DNA of 6,636 nt, from assembly GCA_029212275.1 (NCBI GenBank), contig JARGOI010000138.1:1-6636 (forward strand), in the 5' to 3' direction. The position numbers were made by a program, and so were the translations under genes. Every line of letters starts with the position of its first letter. The stretch's first letter is position 1. Positions 1 through 6,384 of the stretch are shown here, one piece after another. A model generated the notes under the pieces. The model saw only the letters and a list, made by a program, of their open reading frames with translations, ran no database searches and was not told the origin of the DNA. Source of the stretch: Thalassolituus sp. GTDB lineage: Bacteria > Pseudomonadota > Gammaproteobacteria > Pseudomonadales > Oceanobacteraceae.

Positions 1-45
1 AATCATCGCAAGCGTCTTTTGTTTTGGTGCTTTATTTTGATCCAT
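1..45 (-). CDS. Possible 5' end of a gene cut by the window edge
   Basis: Reading leftward from an ATG at 45 there are 15 open codons to the edge of the window, giving a lysine-rich N-terminus (MDQNKAPKQKTLAMI). The charged start turning hydrophobic at the end could precede a membrane segment, but too little is visible to assign a family. It lies 61 bases downstream of the argA stop on the same strand. I see no good Shine-Dalgarno sequence before the ATG, which lowers confidence. A 15-codon open stretch is easily produced by chance. Confidence 0.3.
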   Translation of the reverse strand, partial: MDQNKAPKQKTLAMI

Positions 46-106
46 AGTTTTGCAAATTTTATGGGTGAGCAGCCGCCACTGTATTCATCAGAGGTACCTT
101 AGCTTT

Positions 107-1411
107 TTAACTTATTAAAGCTTTAAAAAACACTTTAGAGTTGCGCTGAAAGTTATAAAGCCGCTGACGCTCTTGTGGTAATTCAGTGACGGCTCCAGCC
201 ACAAAACCATGATCGATAAACCAATGCGCGGTACGCGTGGTTAATACGAACAAGCGCTGAATTTGCCGACGTTTTGCTTCTTGCTCAATTTGCTCAAGCA
301 AGCGTTGGCCGCGATTGCTGCCACGGTAGTCAGGATGCACGGCAACACAAGCCAGCTCTGCTTGTTCGTCGGAATATGGATACAAGGCGGCACAGGCGGT
401 CATTAATCCATCGCGTTCGATCACAAAGAAACGATGAATTTCGGTTTCGAGCAATTCGCGCGAACGACGCACCAAAATTCCTTTTTCTTCTAGGGGCTGC
501 AGTAAATCTAAAATGCCTGCGACGTCATCGATGGTGGCTGGACGCAGTTGGTCGTAGGCTTCTTGGGTGACTAGGGTGCCACTGCCTTCGCGCGTAAACA
601 GTTCTTCGAGTAACGCGCCGTCGACTTGGTAACTTAAAATATGCACCCGTGGCACGCCCTGTCGCACACAAGCTAGGGCTGCGTTAGCGTGATTTCTCTC
701 GTTACCGGTCAGCTGGTACAAAATGTCTTCTAATTGCCGACAGGTGACTTCGGTGTGGGTGTCGCCATCGTCGGGCAAACCATCGCTTTCGCCTAATATC
801 ACCAATTTGTCAGCGCGTAAGCTGACCGCCGCCTGCTGCGCAACGTCTTCAACGCCAAGGTTAAACATCTCACCGGAGGGCGAGTAACCTAAGCAAGACA
901 GCAACACCACGTTATGCTGATCGAGTAATTGATTGATCGCTTGATGATCAATCCGTCTGACCTCGCCTGTATGCTGGTAATCGATGCCATCGATAACACC
1001 AAAAGGTTTGGCCGTGACAAAATTGCCGCTGACCACGCGAATGCGTGCGCCATGCATGGGCGAGCTGGGAACGCCAACAGAGAACCAAGATTCGATGTCC
1101 GCTTTTACCATGCCCACAGCAGCTTTTACCGCGGCTAAGGCTTCGTTATCGGTGATGCGAAAATCATTGTGAAATTGGCTTTTAAGATCTAAACGTTTTA
1201 ACACCGCATCAATTTGTGGACGTGCACCATGCACCAGTACCAAGCGCACGCCCAAGCTGTTTAGTAGGGCAATGTCTTGCACCACTTTACTAAAGTTGCC
1301 ATGTTGCAATGCGTCGCCATCAAACATGATGACAAAGGTCTTGCCCCGATGTGCATTAATGTACGGGGAAGACTGACGAAACCATTGCACGTAATCTTTT
1401 CTGTCGTTCAC
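107..1411 (-). CDS. argA: N-acetylglutamate synthase (amino-acid N-acetyltransferase)
   Basis: Transfers the acetyl group of acetyl-CoA to glutamate, the first step of arginine biosynthesis, in the cytoplasm. The 434-residue product has the classical two-domain form. An amino-acid-kinase fold (about residues 20-285) contains VHGARPQID (60-68) and LGYSPSGE (174-181); in this family it binds the feedback inhibitor arginine. A C-terminal GNAT domain (about 290-434) contains the acetyl-CoA loop VHPDYRGSNRGQ (358-369), TTRTAHWF (391-398) and the terminal YNFQRNSKVFF. Length and motifs match E. coli ArgA (443 residues, from memory). The start is GTG at 1411, supported by AAGAAGG (minus strand, 1416-1422) four bases upstream. 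It lies 60 bases after argE and is probably cotranscribed with it. One oddity is Asp31 where a glycine of the Gly-rich loop is usual. Confidence 0.97.
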   Translation of the reverse strand: MNDRKDYVQWFRQSSPYINAHRGKTFVIMFDGDALQHGNFSKVVQDIALLNSLGVRLVLVHGARPQIDAVLKRLDLKSQFHNDFRITDNEALAAVKAAVGMVKADIESWFSVGVPSSPMHGARIRVVSGNFVTAKPFGVIDGIDYQHTGEVRRIDHQAINQLLDQHNVVLLSCLGYSPSGEMFNLGVEDVAQQAAVSLRADKLVILGESDGLPDDGDTHTEVTCRQLEDILYQLTGNERNHANAALACVRQGVPRVHILSYQVDGALLEELFTREGSGTLVTQEAYDQLRPATIDDVAGILDLLQPLEEKGILVRRSRELLETEIHRFFVIERDGLMTACAALYPYSDEQAELACVAVHPDYRGSNRGQRLLEQIEQEAKRRQIQRLFVLTTRTAHWFIDHGFVAGAVTELPQERQRLYNFQRNSKVFFKALIS

Positions 1412-1415
1412 AAAA

Positions 1416-1422
1416 CCTTCTT
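1416..1422 (-). promoter_or_regulatory. Ribosome binding site of argA
   Basis: AAGAAGG on the minus strand ends four bases before the GTG at 1411. It is the only strong Shine-Dalgarno match nearby, and it decides the non-ATG start. No ATG lies in a better position. Confidence 0.75.
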
Positions 1423-1471
1423 AATTAAAAAACATACTTGTTTGAATGACCGCTTTAACCATGCGCCTAAT

Positions 1472-2668
1472 TTAACCACGCGAGGAAGTGAGACAAAAGT
1501 GTTCTATCAATCCACGCAGTAGGCTGACGCAAGGTTGGATCTGATCCAATGCCATAAACTCGTCTACTTGATGTGCCTGATCGATGCTGCCCGGCCCCAT
1601 CACCAGAGTCTCCATGCCCAGTGCCTGTAAAAATGGTGCTTCGGTGGCGTAGTTTACCGAGTTGCTGGGATGCCCAGTTAAGCGCTCAGCAATTTTGACC
1701 AAATCGCTGTTAGCCGCTTGCTCAAAAGGTTCGATACCAGGAAACAGTGCTTCAATACTGAGCTCGACATTATTTTGCGCGGCAATGGGCGTCAAACGTT
1801 GTTTAATTTCTTGGCGCAAGTCGTCGTTGCTCATGCCCGGTAATGCACGCAAATCGAACGCCAGCTCACATTGACCGCAAATGCGATTGGGATTATCACC
1901 ACCATGCACACAACCTAAGTTTAAGGTTGGGATCGACACGGCAAAATTGGCGTTGCTGTAACGTTGAGATAATTCATAACGCAGCGTTTTTAGCTCGCCC
2001 ATCACCTCGTGCAAGGCGTCCATGGCATTAATGCCCAGCGCTGGATTGGAGGAATGGCCAGCTTTACCTGTTAAGCGTATGCTCTCCATGATAATGCCTT
2101 TGTGCATACGAATAGGACGTAAGTTGGTAGGCTCACCCACTACCGCGTAACGACCACGAGACAATACCGACTGACCACTGCTGCCTGCTAATGCCCGTGC
2201 ACCGCTCATGGAGGTTTCTTCGTCGGCGGTGGCAAGCACAATCAATGGCTGCGAAAACTCGTGTTCCATGCACTGACCAACGGCGTCTAATACCAAGGCG
2301 AAAAAGCCCTTCATATCGCAAGAGCCTAAGCCAAACAGTTTGTTGTCGCGCTCAGTTAGGGTAAAAGGATCGGATTTCCAACGCTCAGGATTGCAAGGAA
2401 CCGTATCGGTATGGCCGCTGAAAACCAAACCGCCGCTGCCTTGGCCGTAGGTTGCGAGCATGTTGAACTTGCCGGGATAGCCGGGTAATGGCATGACTTC
2501 GACCTGAAATCCCAACTCACTAAACCAACCCGCCAGTAATTGAATCACCTCTTCATTGCTGTGATCGTACTCAGGGATGACCGAGCTCATACTATTACTG
2601 GCAATTAAGGCACGAAATTGATCCAAGGTATTGGGTAGCGCAAACGGCGACATGTTAATCTCTGTCAT
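1472..2668 (-). CDS. argE: Acetylornithine deacetylase (M20 family metallohydrolase)
   Basis: Hydrolyses N2-acetylornithine to ornithine and acetate in the linear arginine pathway; cytoplasmic, binuclear zinc enzyme. From ATG 2668 the protein is 398 residues (E. coli ArgE is 383, from memory). Visible M20 metal-site residues are H86 and D88 in SGHTDTVP, D118 in CDMKGF, the catalytic/ligand pair E150-E151 in ADEETS, E179 in VVGEPT and H366 in QAHQVDE. The dimerisation domain (about 185-295) contains GHSS and NRIC. The frame stays open to a TTG at 2767, but those 33 extra residues do not resemble ArgE. ATG 2668, or ATG 2653 (393 residues, preceded by AGAG), aligns with the E. coli N-terminus. 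It is the promoter-proximal gene of an argE-argA pair and is divergent from the CYTH gene. Confidence 0.96.
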   Translation of the reverse strand: MTEINMSPFALPNTLDQFRALIASNSMSSVIPEYDHSNEEVIQLLAGWFSELGFQVEVMPLPGYPGKFNMLATYGQGSGGLVFSGHTDTVPCNPERWKSDPFTLTERDNKLFGLGSCDMKGFFALVLDAVGQCMEHEFSQPLIVLATADEETSMSGARALAGSSGQSVLSRGRYAVVGEPTNLRPIRMHKGIIMESIRLTGKAGHSSNPALGINAMDALHEVMGELKTLRYELSQRYSNANFAVSIPTLNLGCVHGGDNPNRICGQCELAFDLRALPGMSNDDLRQEIKQRLTPIAAQNNVELSIEALFPGIEPFEQAANSDLVKIAERLTGHPSNSVNYATEAPFLQALGMETLVMGPGSIDQAHQVDEFMALDQIQPCVSLLRGLIEHFCLTSSRG

Positions 2669-2790
2669 TACGAAGCTTCTGGCATCAAAAAAGTTAAGAT
2701 AGTACAAACGAAGCGGGCTGACGCAGGTGTTTTTATAACGATGCGATTCAGTACAACATTCGATCAACGTTGGAATATGACAATAGCGCG
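2669..2790. promoter_or_regulatory. Divergent intergenic region between argE and the CYTH gene
   Basis: These 122 bases must hold the promoters of both the leftward argE-argA pair and the rightward CYTH-ATPase operon. A -10-like TATAAC on the plus strand (2735-2740) lies in a self-complementary TTATAA, so it could serve either strand. I found no convincing -35 at 17 bases for either direction. I saw no full inverted ArgR box, only scattered ATTC-type half sites at 2747-2764. The region is treated as promoter-bearing from gene layout, not from a strong motif. Confidence 0.5.
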
Positions 2791-3933
2791 ATGGCCAAAG
2801 AAATAGAACTGAAATGTCGTTTGCACGACAGTCAAATTGAAGCGCTCAGCGAGTGGCTGAATAACCACGCCGATCCGCTTACCACACTCACTTTGCGCAA
2901 TGATTATTTTGATACAGCGAACTTAGCGCTATCGGTAGCCAAAGCGGCGTTGCGTATTCGCAGTCATGGCGACGCTCTAGAGCAAGATACGTTCGAGCAA
3001 AACACGTTTGAGCAAACTCTGAAAACTCGCGGTCATTCGCAAGGTGGGATGCACGTTCGTAACGAATGGAATTGGCCGCTGGCAAGCAAACAACTCGATA
3101 TCGATCTACTGCATAGCCCAGAAGTAGCCGCAACATGGCCTAGCGCGGTGAATGTTGAAGACCTAGATATTATTTTCGGCACACACTTTACCCGTCAGCG
3201 CTGGCATTGGCGCAGTGACGATGCCCTAACCTGCATCGAAGTGGTTATTGACCAAGGTCAGATTGTGGTGGATGACAAAATCAGTGGTGCACCGCGAGCG
3301 CAAGCCTTGTGTGAAATTGAACTGGAGCTGATAGAAGGTGAGTCAGCAAAATTGTGGTTACTGTTGTTGCAATTACACCAACACGCGGCTCTGTGGTTGA
3401 GTGATGTCTCCAAAGCCGAGCGTGGTTATCGCTTGTTTTTAGGCGAAGTACATCAAGAAGAAAATTTGCCTTCAATAAAAGAAAAATCGGTATTGGACTG
3501 GATATACCAGCAGTTGGCGCAATTGCAGCGTGCGATCGAACAAACCGTTTGGCAACAAGATTCGATGGCTTATCGTGCTTTATGGAATATTGGCTATCCT
3601 TTATGGACGGTGAGTTGCAACCTAGTGATCGAGCGCTCGTCGCAAACACTCGCGTCACAAGAGTTATCGTCCTCGGTGGAAGACTTATTAACACTATTGG
3701 CTGATGCACATTCCCAGTCGGATTCGCTCTGCCAACATTCGGAATCGCTGTGCACAGATCGTGCGGTCGCGCTGGCGTTAACCGAATTATCATTGGCTGT
3801 ATTTGTGTTGCAGCACAGTGAATTCACGATGGCCAGCCCAGCGTCAGAGGACTGGCAAGCGATTGCCCTCAAGGCTCGCAGGCAAGTTATAGATGTGCTT
3901 GAATACTCTCCAGTTTCACTCTTCAAGGAATAG
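2791..3933 (+). CDS. CYTH-domain inorganic triphosphatase, YgiF-like, with degenerate C-terminal CHAD-like helical region
   Basis: CYTH proteins form an eight-stranded tunnel that hydrolyses triphosphate-containing substrates using Mg2+; E. coli YgiF is an inorganic triphosphatase. The 380-residue product opens with the signature EIELK (E4, E6, K8). It continues with LRIR (54-57), a basic/acidic strand around 76-94, CIEVVIDQG (148-156), CEIELELIEG (174-183) and SKAERGY (207-213), covering about residues 1-218. The remainder (about 230-380) is predicted helical and loosely matches the YgiF C-terminus, but I see no clear CHAD histidine pattern. The start is ATG 2791 (MAKEIELK, the usual family start); the in-frame TTG at 2770 adds seven unrelated residues. 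The ribosome binding site is weak. It is the first gene of a probable operon, with its stop 8 bases before the ATPase. It contains two internal short repeats. Confidence 0.88.
   Translation: MAKEIELKCRLHDSQIEALSEWLNNHADPLTTLTLRNDYFDTANLALSVAKAALRIRSHGDALEQDTFEQNTFEQTLKTRGHSQGGMHVRNEWNWPLASKQLDIDLLHSPEVAATWPSAVNVEDLDIIFGTHFTRQRWHWRSDDALTCIEVVIDQGQIVVDDKISGAPRAQALCEIELELIEGESAKLWLLLLQLHQHAALWLSDVSKAERGYRLFLGEVHQEENLPSIKEKSVLDWIYQQLAQLQRAIEQTVWQQDSMAYRALWNIGYPLWTVSCNLVIERSSQTLASQELSSSVEDLLTLLADAHSQSDSLCQHSESLCTDRAVALALTELSLAVFVLQHSEFTMASPASEDWQAIALKARRQVIDVLEYSPVSLFKE
2980..3018 (+). repeat. In-frame 15-base tandem repeat in the CYTH gene
   Basis: GAGCAAGATACGTTC (2980-2994) is followed at once by GAGCAAAACACGTTT (2995-3009) and a partial third copy GAGCAAACT (3010-3018). 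It encodes EQDTF-EQNTF-EQT, residues 64-76 of the CYTH protein, just before a core strand. The units differ at three positions, so the duplication is not brand new or is under selection. Confidence 0.8.
3718..3753 (+). repeat. Imperfect 15-base direct repeat in the CYTH C-terminal region
   Basis: TCGGATTCGCTCTGC (3718-3732) and TCGGAATCGCTGTGC (3739-3753) match at 13 of 15 positions with a 6-base spacer. They encode SDSLC-QH-SESLC in a serine/cysteine-rich linker of the helical C-terminus. It may be a small duplication or convergent codon choice. Confidence 0.55.
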
Positions 3934-3941
3934 TAAGGATT

Positions 3942-5720
3942 ATGCTGGCAACTCCCGATCGGCTTTTGACCCTGTCGACACTACTCGAAGATTTGCGCCG
4001 TGACGGCCTTCTGACTGACGAAGAATATCAGCAAGGGCTGAGTATTCGTCGTGGTGCCGACGAAGCCAAAATGCATCCTATGACGTTGATTGCTCGCCAT
4101 GGTTTTAAAAACGCCAAATCCAACAGCGGCATTTTAAACGAACACAGCCTGATTGCTTGGTTGGCGAGTCGTGAATCCATGACCGCTTATATTATTGATC
4201 CGCTCGAAATCAACGTGTCTGTGATTACCGAAGTAATGTCGTATGCGTTTTCCGAGCGTCACGATATTTTGGCGGTATCGGCAAACAAAGATGAAGTTGT
4301 GGTCGCCTGTGCCGAACCGCATGTCAGTTCTTGGGTCGCCGACTTAGAACACGTTACCCGCCGTCAAGTGCGACGCGTGTTGAGTTCGCCTTCTGATATT
4401 CGCCGCTTTCGTGTGGAGTTTTATCAGCTCGCCAATTCGGTCTCGCGTGCGCGTGCAGACAGTTCGGGCATCAGTTCGGTACAAAACCTCGAAGCCATGC
4501 TGGAGTTGGGTAAAGCGAAAGCACCTGACGCCAATGATGAGCACATCGTCAATATTGTCGATTGGTTGCTACAATACGCGTTTGATCAACGTGCCAGCGA
4601 TATTCATTTAGAGCCAAGACGCGATATAAATCATGTCCGTTTTCGCATTGATGGGGTTTTACACAACGTTTACGAACTGCCTGCCGGAGTTGGTTTGGCG
4701 GTGATCGCACGTGTGAAATCCTTAGGCCGCATGAACATCGCCGAAAAGCGTAAACCGCAAGACAGCCGCTTAAAAACTAAAACCCAGTCGGGTCAAGAAG
4801 TGGAGTTGCGTTTATCGACTCTGCCCACCGCATTTGGCGAAAAAATGGTGATGCGGGTGTTCGATCCGCAAGTGTTAATGCGCAGTTTTTCTGAGATGGG
4901 ATTCGCCAAAGAAGACCGCCGTCGTTGGCATGAAATGACGGCCAATAATCACGGCATTGTGTTTGTGACCGGACCAACGGGCTCGGGTAAAACCACCACC
5001 TTATATTCCACTTTGCGTCAATTGGCGACCAGTGAAGTGAACGTGTCGACCATTGAAGATCCGATTGAAATGGTCGAGCCTGCGTTCAACCAAATGCAGG
5101 TCAATTCGGGCATCGACTTGACCTTCGCCAGTGGTGTGCGAGCCTTGCTACGTCAAGACCCCGACATCATTATGGTGGGTGAGGTACGTGATTTAGAAAC
5201 CGCCGAAATCGCCGTGCAAGCAGCCTTAACTGGTCACCTTGTGCTGTCGACATTGCACACCAACGACGCGCCTTCGGCCTTTACGCGTTTGTTAGAACTG
5301 GGTCTGCCATCTTACTTAATTCGCTCCAGCGTGTTGGGAGTTATGGCGCAGCGTTTGATTCGAACCTTGTGTCCGCATTGCAAAGTGAAAGAGCCGATCG
5401 AAGACGCCACATGGAAACAATTAACGGCACCTTGGTTGGTAAAAACGCCCAGCCATGTGTTTAATGCCAAAGGCTGTTTAGAGTGTCGAGGAACGGGCTA
5501 TTTAGGGCGAATGGGAATTTATGAAGTAATGCCCATGTCCGAAACCTTGGAAAACCTAGTCACCGATACCACCGATCATCAGAAACTGCGTCAAGCCGCA
5601 ATGAAAGAAGGCATGCATAGCCTTCGCTTGAGTGGTGCGCATAAAGTGGCCGCTGGATTGACCACGGTGACCGAAGTGATGCGTGTCGCACCTGCTACAA
5701 AATTGAATAATTATGAATAA
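3942..5720 (+). CDS. Orphan GspE/PulE/PilB-family secretion or pilus-type ATPase
   Basis: A 592-residue hexameric AAA-type ATPase of the kind that powers type II secretion or type IV pilus assembly at the inner-membrane face. Two N-terminal regulatory segments (about 1-165) include the family signature IDPLEINV (85-92). They are followed by RASDIHLEP (217-225) and RFRIDG (233-238) of the N2 domain. The catalytic core has Walker A GPTGSGKT (344-351), an Asp box STIEDPIE (369-376), Walker B DPDIIMVGE with E414, and a His box TGHLVLSTLHTND (430-442). A zinc motif CPHC (477-480) and CLEC (512-515) completes it. All catalytic elements are intact. It starts 8 bases after the CYTH stop, with AAGGA at 3935-3939 unusually close to the ATG and another at 3925-3929. 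No GspF/PilC, secretin or pilin gene is in the window, so the partner machine is unknown. I recall a similar orphan ATPase near argA/argE in Pseudomonas. Confidence 0.93.
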   Translation: MLATPDRLLTLSTLLEDLRRDGLLTDEEYQQGLSIRRGADEAKMHPMTLIARHGFKNAKSNSGILNEHSLIAWLASRESMTAYIIDPLEINVSVITEVMSYAFSERHDILAVSANKDEVVVACAEPHVSSWVADLEHVTRRQVRRVLSSPSDIRRFRVEFYQLANSVSRARADSSGISSVQNLEAMLELGKAKAPDANDEHIVNIVDWLLQYAFDQRASDIHLEPRRDINHVRFRIDGVLHNVYELPAGVGLAVIARVKSLGRMNIAEKRKPQDSRLKTKTQSGQEVELRLSTLPTAFGEKMVMRVFDPQVLMRSFSEMGFAKEDRRRWHEMTANNHGIVFVTGPTGSGKTTTLYSTLRQLATSEVNVSTIEDPIEMVEPAFNQMQVNSGIDLTFASGVRALLRQDPDIIMVGEVRDLETAEIAVQAALTGHLVLSTLHTNDAPSAFTRLLELGLPSYLIRSSVLGVMAQRLIRTLCPHCKVKEPIEDATWKQLTAPWLVKTPSHVFNAKGCLECRGTGYLGRMGIYEVMPMSETLENLVTDTTDHQKLRQAAMKEGMHSLRLSGAHKVAAGLTTVTEVMRVAPATKLNNYE

Positions 5721-5778
5721 ACGTTCAGAATGCCCCGCAAAGAAAGCTAACCCATTAAAAAAACGGCTGATAAACTAG
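5713..5778 (+). CDS. Candidate 21-residue basic micro-ORF bridging the ATPase and exonuclease genes
   Basis: An ATG at 5713 lies inside the last codons of the ATPase gene (ATGAATAA, TAA 5718-5720). It opens a 21-codon frame ending at TAG 5776-5778, whose G is the first base of the exonuclease GTG. The peptide begins MNKRSECPAKKANPLKK and has five Lys, two Arg and one Glu. No Shine-Dalgarno sequence precedes it; translation would depend on ribosomes finishing the ATPase. I do not recognise the peptide. A frame this short can be open by chance. It could instead be a coupling leader for the exonuclease, or the true N-terminus of the exonuclease reached by a frame slip at the A run. Confidence 0.35.
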   Translation: MNKRSECPAKKANPLKKRLIN

Positions 5779-6269
5779 TGTCTGAGCGTGTCCCAGCAAT
5801 CATTGATGTCGAAGCGTCTGGCTTTGGTCGAGGAAGCTACCCGATTGAAATTGGGTTTGCCCGCGGCGATCGTGATGTGGAAAGCTATTTGATCAAACCG
5901 CCGCCCACGTGGACTCATTGGACCGAAGAAGCAGAGGAGATGCATGGCATCACTCGCACTATGCTGGAAGAAGAAGGGATTACACCAAGAGACGTTGCCT
6001 TAATCCTTAATGAAAAGCTACGTGGTATCACGGTATATTCTGATGCTTGGAGCTTTGACAGTTCTTGGGTAGGGCGTTTGTTTGACGAGGCCGAACTAGT
6101 GCAGCGCTTTCGTATCGAAACCATCAACAGACTGCTTGCTCCAGAAGAAATGGAACGTTGGCAAGCCACCAAAACCTTATTGTGGAATGAATTTCATATC
6201 GATCGCCATCGTGCGGCTAATGACGTGCGGGTTCTGCAAGAAACGTATTTGCGTGTTACTCAACCTTAG
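5778..6269 (+). CDS. DEDDh-family 3'-5' exonuclease (DnaQ/RNase T fold)
   Basis: A 163-residue single-domain exonuclease of the DnaQ/RNase T superfamily, expected to remove nucleotides from DNA or RNA 3' ends using two metal ions. Motif Exo I is IIDVEASG with D10 and E12. Exo II is probably D94 in SFDSSWV, with D89 nearby. Exo III has the H-x4-D spacing of the DEDDh class (H144 RAAN D149). The GSYPIEIG stretch (19-26) and WTHWTEEAEEMHGI (45-58) are typical of a small, poorly characterised proteobacterial subgroup that I recall without a confirmed substrate. The chosen start is GTG 5778; no ATG is in frame and the frame opens only at 5751 after a TAA. There is no clear Shine-Dalgarno sequence, so translation is probably coupled to the preceding frame. 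It appears to be the last gene of the CYTH-ATPase operon. Confidence 0.88.
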   Translation: MSERVPAIIDVEASGFGRGSYPIEIGFARGDRDVESYLIKPPPTWTHWTEEAEEMHGITRTMLEEEGITPRDVALILNEKLRGITVYSDAWSFDSSWVGRLFDEAELVQRFRIETINRLLAPEEMERWQATKTLLWNEFHIDRHRAANDVRVLQETYLRVTQP

Positions 6270-6336
6270 TTCAGCGACCTTAATTCAGTAACCCTCATTC
6301 AGCACCGTTAATTCAGAAAACCCTCATTCAACAGTC
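6266..6336 (+). repeat. Degenerate 14-base tandem repeat, five units
   Basis: Units are TTAGTTCAGCGACC (6266-6279), TTAATTCAGTAACC (6280-6293), CTCATTCAGCACCG (6294-6307), TTAATTCAGAAAACC (6308-6322, one extra base) and CTCATTCAACAGTC (6323-6336). The consensus is roughly YTMATTCAGNNACC. TTCAG starts at 6270, 6284, 6298 and 6312, exactly 14 apart. The first unit covers the exonuclease TAG stop. Units 2-3 and 4-5 also read as a 28-base duplication. Function is unknown. Confidence 0.8.
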
Positions 6337-6384
6337 ATAACTTAATCGTTTCTTCCCATCCGTATCTTGTCTTGTCTCTCTGTT

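Noticed and set aside
101..126. Inverted repeats AGCTTT/AAAGCT and TTAAAGCTTTAA at the argA end, as a terminator
   Set aside because: They are AT-only apart from the central GC and lie partly inside the coding end, with no stable GC stem. They do not support an intrinsic terminator.
1421..1462. 13-codon frame between argE and argA on the minus strand, resembling a leader peptide
   Set aside because: It has no run of arginine codons and no attenuator-like hairpins, and frames this short are open by chance.
2747..2764. ArgR box in the argE upstream region
   Set aside because: Only ATTC half sites in direct orientation are present. No TGAAT-N-ATTCA inverted pair was found. The TGAAT seen in the 14-base repeats (minus strand) is likewise only direct.
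2669..2767. 33-residue N-terminal extension of ArgE from TTG 2767
   Set aside because: It does not resemble ArgE, would overlap the divergent promoter region, and begins with a weak TTG. ATG 2668 or 2653 matches the family start.
2777..2806. Nine-codon frame overlapping the CYTH start, with GGAA just before its ATG
   Set aside because: It is too short to mean anything by itself, and nothing else suggests a leader peptide.
3281..3793. 170-codon open frame on the minus strand opposite the CYTH gene
   Set aside because: The CYTH frame is clearly the real one, with EIELK and CEIELEL motifs. The antisense translation has no recognisable domain and is a shadow frame. The overlapping minus frame at 3594-3926 is rejected for the same reason.
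6266..6336. CRISPR array or replication iterons
   Set aside because: The units are 14 bases, contiguous and degenerate, with no unique spacers and no neighbouring cas or replication-initiator gene in the window.
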